This document shows, piece by piece, positions 37,621 to 44,876 of a stretch of 64,000 nucleotides of DNA. Positions within the stretch are counted from its first letter, which is position 1; each line of letters opens with the position of its first letter. The notes beneath the pieces were generated by a model that was not told where the DNA came from, searched no databases, and was given only the letters and a program-made list of their open reading frames with translations. This DNA comes from Paenibacillus pabuli (lineage in GTDB: Bacteria > Bacillota > Bacilli > Paenibacillales > Paenibacillaceae): positions 6,262,001 through 6,326,000 of the forward strand of contig NZ_CP073714.1 in the NCBI RefSeq assembly GCF_023101145.1, read 5' to 3'. A program made the translations under genes and the position numbers.

Positions 37621-38535
37621 TTACTCTTTGACAGCTCCGACCGTCAGACCTTGTACAAAGTAACGCTGGAAGAACGGATAAGCGAAAATAATCGGTAATG
37701 TGGCGAGAACCACCATAGCCATCCGTGAAGTATCCTGCGGAATGGATTGCATCGCCGCCAGACTCATCGAGCTGTTCGCCGAGTTCTGTTGGATGAACTG
37801 GATGCTGGACTCGATCCGCATCAGCATGGATTGCAATGGTACAAGGTTAGGATTATCGATATATAACAGCGCATTGAACCAATCGTTCCAATAACCGAGC
37901 GTGCTGAACAGTCCGATTGTCGCCAGCCCTGGCAGCGATAATGGAATGACAATTTTCATAAACGTATAGAATTCTCCAGCTCCATCAATTTTCGCGGATT
38001 CTATGACCGCATCCGGCACACTGGTTGAATAGAACGTACGCAGGATCATGATATAGAAGGCATTCATTGCGAGCGGCAGAACCAATGCCCATATGCTATC
38101 TTTTAAATGAAGAAGTTGGGACACGACCATATAGGTCGGAATCATCCCGCCGTTAAACAACATGGTCAGTATGGCAAATATGGAGAAAAATCTCCGATAA
38201 CGGAAGCTCTTGCGGGATATCGCATAAGCATACAGTGACATGAGGATCAGACTGATGATGGTACCCAGTACCGTCACCAAAATGGTTACCCCATAAGCAC
38301 GCAGCAGCGTGTCTCCACTCTGCCACACAAACTGATAGGCTGCGAGACTCCATTCCTTCGGAATGAGTCGATATCCGTCACGGGCCAGTGCTTTCTCGTC
38401 CGTGAACGAGATGATCACTACAAACACGAAAGGAAATACACAGATTAAAGCGAATAGTCCGGCCAAAATATTCATAATGACGTTCCAGCCATTGGATACA
38501 TGATGGAAGTCGCGTTTTTTTACGATTTGAGCCAC
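37621..38535 (-). CDS. CUT1 ABC sugar transporter permease, LplC/YtcP-like
   Basis: A 304-residue permease with six hydrophobic helices and the binding-protein-dependent transport loop (EAA motif) IESAKIDGAGEFYTFMKIVIPLSLPGL. It forms a heterodimer with the permease encoded just upstream. The N terminus (NGWNVIMNILAGLFALICVFPFVFV) is typical of the LplC/YtcP group, which import oligosaccharides of plant or host glycans. The start is GTG at 38535 behind AAAGGAG. No ATPase gene is in the cluster; such systems use a shared MsmX-like ATPase elsewhere. Confidence 0.93.
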   Translation of the reverse strand: MAQIVKKRDFHHVSNGWNVIMNILAGLFALICVFPFVFVVIISFTDEKALARDGYRLIPKEWSLAAYQFVWQSGDTLLRAYGVTILVTVLGTIISLILMSLYAYAISRKSFRYRRFFSIFAILTMLFNGGMIPTYMVVSQLLHLKDSIWALVLPLAMNAFYIMILRTFYSTSVPDAVIESAKIDGAGEFYTFMKIVIPLSLPGLATIGLFSTLGYWNDWFNALLYIDNPNLVPLQSMLMRIESSIQFIQQNSANSSMSLAAMQSIPQDTSRMAMVVLATLPIIFAYPFFQRYFVQGLTVGAVKE

Positions 38536-38559
38536 AGTGGTTCACTCCTTTCCCTTATC

Positions 38560-39489
38560 CTAGAATAGGCTGCTATCTTTATCGATTTTGCGCACAACAT
38601 AATTGGAAATGATAACAAGCACGAAGCCTACAACGGATTGATACAATCCGGCAGCGGTACTCATACCGATCTCACCACTTGTTTTCAAGCCACGATATAC
38701 ATACGTATCAATAACATTTGTAACGGCATACAGCGTACCCGAATCCCTTGGAACCTGATAGAAGAGACCAAAGTCGGCATAGAAAATCCGTCCCACAGCC
38801 AGCAATGTCATAATAATAATGATGGGAGAGAGCAATGGAATCGTAATGTTCCGAATCTGCTGCCACTTATTGGCGCCATCGATCATTGCCGCCTCATACA
38901 GCGACTTATCAATCCCCAGAATGGAAGCGAGATAGACAATGCTGTTGTACCCGATCGTTTTCCACAAAGCTACGAACACCAGGATATACGGCCAATACTT
39001 CGCTTCTGAATACCATTGAATCGGTTCAACACCGAACCACCCAATAATCTGGTTCAACATCCCCCGGTCCATGCTCAGGAAGCTGAACGCGAAATAACCA
39101 ACAATAACCCAGGATAGGAAATACGGCAGGAACATACCTGTTTGATACAATTTGGCCAATCGTTTATTGACCAGCTCCGAGAGCAGAATCGCCAAACCTA
39201 CAGCGAATACCAGCCCCAGAAATATAATTGCGAGGTTATAAAAAAGCGTGTTTCGAGTAATAAGCCAAGCATCGTTAGTGCTGAACAGGAACTTAAAGTT
39301 ATCCCAACCCACCCATTCGCTCTTCATCAGACTGGCCCAGAAGCCTTCGCGGCTGAAACGATATTGTTTGAATGCTGCTACTGTACCCACCAATGGCAAG
39401 TAGGAGAAGAAGAAGAACCAGATGGCGCCTGGCAGCACCATGAACAGCATGACTCGGTTTCTAATCAGATTTTTCAAAAATGCGGTCAT
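38560..39489 (-). CDS. CUT1 ABC sugar transporter permease, LplB/YteP-like
   Basis: A 309-residue permease with six hydrophobic segments and the EAA loop LYEAAMIDGANKWQQIRNITIPLLSP. The N-terminal helix (VMLFMVLPGAIWFFFFSYLPLVGTVAAFKQY) is characteristic of the LplB/YteP group. The start ATG at 39489 follows AAGGAGG; the longer frame to 39537 has no site. It is 24 bp from its partner permease and 75 bp after the binding-protein gene, across a hairpin. Confidence 0.93.
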   Translation of the reverse strand: MTAFLKNLIRNRVMLFMVLPGAIWFFFFSYLPLVGTVAAFKQYRFSREGFWASLMKSEWVGWDNFKFLFSTNDAWLITRNTLFYNLAIIFLGLVFAVGLAILLSELVNKRLAKLYQTGMFLPYFLSWVIVGYFAFSFLSMDRGMLNQIIGWFGVEPIQWYSEAKYWPYILVFVALWKTIGYNSIVYLASILGIDKSLYEAAMIDGANKWQQIRNITIPLLSPIIIIMTLLAVGRIFYADFGLFYQVPRDSGTLYAVTNVIDTYVYRGLKTSGEIGMSTAAGLYQSVVGFVLVIISNYVVRKIDKDSSLF

Positions 39490-39521
39490 ATGGAGATCCT
39501 CCTTCAGGCTTGAATGAAAAA

Positions 39522-39552
39522 GGATCGGGCGCAACAAGCAGCGGCCCGATCC
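39522..39552 (-). terminator. intercistronic hairpin with T run after the binding-protein gene
   Basis: Perfect arms GGATCGGGC (39522-39530) and GCCCGATCC (39544-39552), followed on the reverse strand by TTTTTC. It can act as a partial terminator or RNA-stabilising stem, giving more binding protein than permease, as in many ABC operons. Confidence 0.75.
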
Positions 39553-39564
39553 CTGAATTTACCC

Positions 39565-41037
39565 TTACTTATTTGCCGCTCTCCAGGCATCAAGCTGGGT
39601 TTGGGCTTCAGCCATCACTTTTTCAAGTCCGGCTTGATTGAACTTTTCAATCACTTGCTCCAAATTGTTCTCCGGGTCCAGCGTACCTGTCATCAATGCA
39701 GCCCAGTATTGCTCTTTGACATTCTGCACTGCTGTCAGTTCCGACGACACTTTGCTTGAGTCAAAGTTAAAGCTCAGAATTGGGGAATTTACACCCTCTG
39801 CATTAAATTTCTTGAACTCATCCCATTTGTTATCCGGGTCATTGTTGTTCAGATACAACAACATGTTGTTACCGAGGGAGTAAGAAGGCATATCGTAGTT
39901 CTTGGATTCAGCCAGATTTTCCATGTGCGTGTCATCCACTTTTTTGTAGTGAACGCCCTCAATACCGGAATCAACCATATTGCGCAGCACTGGATCTGTG
40001 TTCAGCAGGTTCAGGAACTCCATTGCTTTCTCCGGATACTCGGAGTTGGCTGAGATAGCCATGATCGAACCTTGTACAGACGTATTGGTGATGATCGCAT
40101 CACTAGCTGGTGTGGAAATGACCGGGTATCCGTAGCTTGCTGACCACTGGTTGTCCGCGAGCGGTTGTGTCTGAGCACGATCCAGGAACCAGTTGCCTGA
40201 TGTGGTCAGGTCATTGGTGGAGCCTGTTGTTGCTGCCTCTGGTGATACATAACCAGCTTTGTAGTATTTGCTCATCGTTTTGAGAGCTTCTTTCATTTCC
40301 GGAGTATCCAGAATGTTCACAATCTTGTAATCCGTCGTATCCAGTTTGATCGCCATTGGCAAGTTCTGAATGACATAGTCATAAGGCACATAAGGAACGA
40401 AGTTTTTATCCATTCCAAATGGAGTCACACTTGGCTCATTTTCCTTGATCGTTTTGAGCAAAGGCTCCAGACTGTCCAACGTACGGATATTGGAGATGTC
40501 CATTTTGTATTTATCAAGCAGCGTTTTGTTGAAACGCCATACCTCTTGTTGAGGCAGCTCTTTGTTGGCTGGAATTCCGTAATTGTGTCCGTCTACTTTC
40601 GAACCACTCAGGAATGCAGGATCAATCGTTTTAATAAGGTCCTGTCCATATTTAGGAAGCAAATCATCAAGCTCTAAGAATGCGCCCTTTCTAGCATTTT
40701 GAACATAATCGAATCCGCCGGAAGAGGTGAACAGGATGTCCATTGGCTCGCCGGATGCTACGTTAACTTGCATCTTTTGCGGATAGTCACCCCAGTCAAC
40801 CATTTTCATCGTTACTGTGGCATTAATTTTTTCTTTCGTGTACTTGCTGACTTCTTCCATCACTTTATTAACATCTTTCTGAGGGGTACCGATGGTGTAC
40901 CAGATCAGCTCGACAGGAGCCTCTCCTGCTTCCCCTGATTCTGAAGCTTCCTTGCTTCCTCCACAGGCGCTAAGAACGAGTGTAACCGCCATCAACAATG
41001 CAAGTACGAGAGAAAAACTTTTTCTTTGTTTACTCAT
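39565..41037 (-). CDS. extracellular oligosaccharide-binding lipoprotein (CUT1)
   Basis: A 490-residue solute-binding lipoprotein with signal peptide and lipobox LSAC (Cys25), then a Gly/Ser/Glu linker. The rest matches family 1 sugar-binding proteins of the LipO/YtcQ size class, which is larger than the maltose type and suits longer oligosaccharides. It captures the glycan outside the membrane and hands it to the two permeases. It is the first gene of the run. Upstream lie a 17-bp palindrome and AT-rich repeats shared with the GH85 gene. Confidence 0.93.
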   Translation of the reverse strand: MSKQRKSFSLVLALLMAVTLVLSACGGSKEASESGEAGEAPVELIWYTIGTPQKDVNKVMEEVSKYTKEKINATVTMKMVDWGDYPQKMQVNVASGEPMDILFTSSGGFDYVQNARKGAFLELDDLLPKYGQDLIKTIDPAFLSGSKVDGHNYGIPANKELPQQEVWRFNKTLLDKYKMDISNIRTLDSLEPLLKTIKENEPSVTPFGMDKNFVPYVPYDYVIQNLPMAIKLDTTDYKIVNILDTPEMKEALKTMSKYYKAGYVSPEAATTGSTNDLTTSGNWFLDRAQTQPLADNQWSASYGYPVISTPASDAIITNTSVQGSIMAISANSEYPEKAMEFLNLLNTDPVLRNMVDSGIEGVHYKKVDDTHMENLAESKNYDMPSYSLGNNMLLYLNNNDPDNKWDEFKKFNAEGVNSPILSFNFDSSKVSSELTAVQNVKEQYWAALMTGTLDPENNLEQVIEKFNQAGLEKVMAEAQTQLDAWRAANK

Positions 41038-41101
41038 TTCCTTGATCCTCCCTTTTCGTGTTCCCTTAGACTCTATAATCTAACTGTTTTAACCTTATCG
41101 A

Positions 41102-41187
41102 ATGAAAGCATTTTCAAAAAGAAGATAAACTTAATATTTCGAGGTACAAATTAAAGAGAAATTAGTACCGATTCATTAATTTGTACC
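41102..41187 (-). promoter_or_regulatory. control region of the importer/hydrolase operon
   Basis: Palindrome ATGAAAGCATTTTCAAA (41102-41118) is the exact reverse complement of 44785-44801 upstream of GH85; it is cre-like apart from the central base. Upstream lie GGTACAAATTAAAG (41143-41156), GAAATTAGTACC ending at 41169 and CATTAATTTGTACC (41174-41187). The first two form a 27-bp inverted repeat. These could bind the response regulator. Confidence 0.6.
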
Positions 41188-41319
41188 TATTTGATTAAAT
41201 CGCTTACACAAAAAAGACATGCTGAGTAACATTTGGCACCAACTCCATTGCATGCCCTCCTGTCCCCAGAATGTCTCATTTATTTCAGTCCACTGGTCCA
41301 ATCGGTGATCCACTGGAAA

Positions 41320-42834
41320 TTATCCAAAAACCTTAAAATCGGTTGGTGAAATTCCCACATACTTGCGGAACTGTTTATAGAAATATCCGGTCTCCCAGTA
41401 CCCTACATTCCTTGCGATCTCATGCACTTTCAGATTCGAATTGCGCAGCTGTTCCTTGGCACGTTCAATCCGGTATTTATTGATATATTCGGCAAAAGTC
41501 TCCCCCGTCTCCTTATGGAACAGTTGTCCCAAATATACCGGATGAAGATGATAGTGGGCACCTAGCAGCTTCAGGGAAAGTTCTTCTGCGTAATGTTTGT
41601 CAATATGTTGAAGTACCTGGTTAACAATTGGATTCTTTAAATCCTGAAGCAGGGACTGAATCGTCTCCGTACCAACCTGCTGCAACGCCTGCACGAGCTC
41701 ATCAAAGGTTCCGCTGTCCAATACAAGGCGAAGGCCACGTTGGTAAATAGCCGATTCATCCGAATGTTTGATGCCCTCCAATTCCATCTTAAAGCGAATG
41801 ACCACTTCCAATGCGATGTTCTGCAACTCAGCCGGAGTAACCCCGTCGCGGTGCTGTTCAAAATCGGCCCGAATTCGCTCCGCAAGCAACTCTGCATTAC
41901 GGGATAGAATGAGCTTCGCGTACTCCTTCCAATCGATCGAGAAGGAAGAAGCAGAGCTTCCACCCTTCTCCAATATGGCATGATCAATCACTTTAAGGTC
42001 GGGATAGATCATCACATACTGGAGCGCCTTTTTCGCCTCTTGATAGCTTGTCGGCGCATGGTGAAGTCCACGCATCAGACTTCCTGCTCCAATCAGAACA
42101 GCAGGATGTGTTTCACACAGCGCAGCGGATATTGCCTGAAGGCACTCCATAAACTTCTCTTTCTCATCCTCGCCTGCATGCACATTGGCAACCATGACGA
42201 TATCTCCATCGATGTCATGAAATACGTTCACATAGGACTTTTCCTTGAGCATACCCTCCACTCGCTCAAACATGCCGGTTACTTCCCCTTTAGTGCGCAG
42301 TATAGCTACTGCAACATCAGGTGCATCCAGCGAAAGATTCAAGAACTGTGCACGTTCCTCGAATTCCGTAGCCGCGATTTGTCCTGTCAGCCATCGATGA
42401 AGGATGTTGTCTTTCAGAATCTGAACACCATACGCATCATCCGTTTGAGGAGACAACGCATGATCCAGCTTGGAAGCCGTATTGCGAAGCGTCGATTCCA
42501 GTTCTTCCACATTGATTGGTTTGAGAAGGTAATTTTCGATGCCCAGCTGCATGCCCTCTTTCAAATATTCAAACTCATTAAAACCACTTAGAATAATCAC
42601 CTTGATGTCAGGCTGCAATTGCCTTGCTTCCCGAATCAGATCCAGACCATTCATGAATGGCATGGATATATCCGTGATCAGTATGTCCACAGGCTGCGCA
42701 GACAAGGCGTTTAATGCGGCCTGTCCATTGCCGGCATGGCTTACAATTTCCATATCAAACGACGACCAATCCAAAATATCGTACAATCCTTCAATGATGA
42801 ACGGTTCATCATCCACAATAAATACCTTGTACAT
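41320..42834 (-). CDS. AraC-type response regulator, YesN-like
   Basis: A 504-residue response regulator: an N-terminal receiver domain (FIVDDEPF, phospho-acceptor Asp55 in DILITDISMPF, Lys in LLKPIN near 105), a central region of about 250 residues and a C-terminal AraC double helix-turn-helix (LSLKLLGAHYHLHPVYLGQLF; KVHEIARNVGYWETGYFYKQF). It is coupled to the kinase gene, whose stop is at 42836-42838. It probably activates the importer operon and the GH85 gene in response to an extracellular glycan. Confidence 0.93.
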   Translation of the reverse strand: MYKVFIVDDEPFIIEGLYDILDWSSFDMEIVSHAGNGQAALNALSAQPVDILITDISMPFMNGLDLIREARQLQPDIKVIILSGFNEFEYLKEGMQLGIENYLLKPINVEELESTLRNTASKLDHALSPQTDDAYGVQILKDNILHRWLTGQIAATEFEERAQFLNLSLDAPDVAVAILRTKGEVTGMFERVEGMLKEKSYVNVFHDIDGDIVMVANVHAGEDEKEKFMECLQAISAALCETHPAVLIGAGSLMRGLHHAPTSYQEAKKALQYVMIYPDLKVIDHAILEKGGSSASSFSIDWKEYAKLILSRNAELLAERIRADFEQHRDGVTPAELQNIALEVVIRFKMELEGIKHSDESAIYQRGLRLVLDSGTFDELVQALQQVGTETIQSLLQDLKNPIVNQVLQHIDKHYAEELSLKLLGAHYHLHPVYLGQLFHKETGETFAEYINKYRIERAKEQLRNSNLKVHEIARNVGYWETGYFYKQFRKYVGISPTDFKVFG

Positions 42835-42835
42835 A

Positions 42836-44665
42836 TTAAATAACTGTCCCTTCTGTATGAGGATAACGTACCTTGATCAGGGTTCCTTCTCCGAGTGTAC
42901 TCTCAATCGTGATGCCGAATTCCGGTCCATACAGGAAACGCAAACGGGTGTGTACGCTGCGCAGTCCGAACATTTTACCCGACTCTTCCGGACGTTCCAG
43001 TTCTTCTAAAATTTCAGTCAGGCGCTCAGGCTCAATGCCTTTACCGTTATCTCTGACCTCTACCTGCAAAGCGTCGCCCAGTTCTTCCACAACGATCGTT
43101 AATTGATTATCCGAACGTTCAGTCTGAATGCCGTGCACCACATAGTTTTCAATAATCGGCTGCAGGGACAGCTTAACCACCGGATGCTGGTTATGCTCGG
43201 GGTCCAACTGAATCGTATACATGAAGATGTCCTTATAACGAATCCGGAACAATTCCAGATATAAGCGGCAAGCTTCCATCTCATCCTTCAGCGTATAATT
43301 TTTCTTCTGTTGAACAAGGCTCTTGAATAACACGGATAAACTATAGATCATCTCGCCGACATCTTTCGCTCCCTGCGATATGGCCCTCATCCGAATGACT
43401 TCAAGCGTGTTATAGAGAAAATGAGGATTAATCCGAGCCTGGAGTGCGACCAGTTCCGTCTCTTTTTGTTTAATCTCTGCCTTGTAGACGCGTTCAATAT
43501 ACTGATTAAGTTCATCCAGCATGTCGTTGAAACTATGCGAGATTTGTCCCAGCTCATCATCACGGGCATCATCGATGCGCGCTGTCAGGTTCCCATATTT
43601 AACTTTTTGGGTGAAACGAATGATTCTGCGGGTGCGTTTGGCAAAATTGATAATGAAAAACGCCGGAACCAGCACGGCAAACAGAATACATATAATGCTG
43701 ATTGATACGATTGTATTGCGTGTACCTGCATAGGCTTCCGCCATTTCATCCACTGGAACCGTGCCAACCACCACATATCCTTGATCCGCCGAGACAAATT
43801 TGTTCACATACATGTTCTTTTCCTTCTTCATTGAATCCATATCCGTCTGATCAAACAACGAATCGGCCACATTGATATACGGGTACTTTTTGCCGTAATA
43901 GTTACTGTTGGAATCGAACAATACCGTACCTTTGGCTGACAGCACCACAATTTCTCCCTTGAGATTGCTTTCATAACTGTCGAGAGCATTGCCAATGCCC
44001 GCAGAGTCAAAGAAAACGAGGAACTGTCCCAAATTTCGTAGGGTCTGTGTATTGTTGATGGGCACACGAATCGCATACAGCGCAGGGTCCCACTGATTTA
44101 TTTCTTTGCGGATCCAATAGTTTGGTGCACTGATATTTGGTGTCTCCATCGCCATCACGTCAGGAATATAGGAATGGGCCACATTGGTGTTCAGCTTTCT
44201 AAACTGCTTATGTTGGTTGAAGGTGGACAGATCCTGCCGTTCTGCACTATATAACATCACTTGATTGATATCCGAATTGCGATCCATGATGTTCTGAAAA
44301 TGTTTCAGTACATCCGCTGAGTAATCATCCTGATTCGCATAATAACCATTCGTCACATGCTGTACATATTCGGCGTACGTGTGATTCATCAAGTAGGTAA
44401 TATTGGCTGACAGCGCCTCATTCTGATGCATGTCCCTTACCATGTTCTGCACCGATTCATACTGCTGATGAATATATCGGTCGACACTCTCCATAGCTGC
44501 CTTCTGAATCGCCAGCTCTCGGCGAATCGTAGCATCGGACACTGACAGGAAGATGATATAAGACAAGGTAATAATCGTTACAATCGAAATCAAGGAGAAG
44601 ATGAACAGCATCTTCATAAACATATTATTTTGGAAGAAATTTTTGTAAACGCTAACAATATTCAA
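42836..44665 (-). CDS. sensor histidine kinase, YesM-like
   Basis: A sensor kinase of about 609 residues: transmembrane helix (MKMLFIFSLISIVTIITLSY), an extracytoplasmic dCache-like sensing domain of about 250 residues, a second helix, HAMP (NLTARIDDARDDELGQIS), a His-kinase domain with the phospho-His in INPHFLYNTLE and an ATPase with DNGKGIEPE. It belongs to the His_kinase family that pairs with AraC-type regulators. The frame is open to 44695, but the better site (GGGGGGAAC) precedes TTG at 44665. ATG at 44623 or 44617 cannot be excluded. Confidence 0.9.
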   Translation of the reverse strand: MNIVSVYKNFFQNNMFMKMLFIFSLISIVTIITLSYIIFLSVSDATIRRELAIQKAAMESVDRYIHQQYESVQNMVRDMHQNEALSANITYLMNHTYAEYVQHVTNGYYANQDDYSADVLKHFQNIMDRNSDINQVMLYSAERQDLSTFNQHKQFRKLNTNVAHSYIPDVMAMETPNISAPNYWIRKEINQWDPALYAIRVPINNTQTLRNLGQFLVFFDSAGIGNALDSYESNLKGEIVVLSAKGTVLFDSNSNYYGKKYPYINVADSLFDQTDMDSMKKEKNMYVNKFVSADQGYVVVGTVPVDEMAEAYAGTRNTIVSISIICILFAVLVPAFFIINFAKRTRRIIRFTQKVKYGNLTARIDDARDDELGQISHSFNDMLDELNQYIERVYKAEIKQKETELVALQARINPHFLYNTLEVIRMRAISQGAKDVGEMIYSLSVLFKSLVQQKKNYTLKDEMEACRLYLELFRIRYKDIFMYTIQLDPEHNQHPVVKLSLQPIIENYVVHGIQTERSDNQLTIVVEELGDALQVEVRDNGKGIEPERLTEILEELERPEESGKMFGLRSVHTRLRFLYGPEFGITIESTLGEGTLIKVRYPHTEGTVI

Positions 44666-44747
44666 ATCGCAAGTTCCCCCCGCTGCTGATTTCATGAGTA
44701 AATTATATCATCTGCCTTCTGACATTAACTTGTCACCTGGAACTTTT

Positions 44748-44801
44748 CTTTAGTTTATACCTTTATTTCTTTAATTTCACCCTATTTGAAAATGCTTTCA
44801 T
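44748..44801 (+). promoter_or_regulatory. control region of the GH85 gene
   Basis: Direct repeats CTTTAGTTTATACC (44748-44761) and CTTTAATTTCACC (44769-44781) are 21 bp apart, two helical turns, as expected for dimer binding by a response regulator. The palindrome TTTGAAAATGCTTTCAT (44785-44801) follows and is identical to that of the importer promoter. The gene starts 75 bp downstream. Confidence 0.6.
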
Positions 44802-44876
44802 GAACTATCGTTAACCATAAGTTAAGTTTTGTGTAAAAGAATACCTTACATTCATTCGACTTGAAGGAGGAACAAC

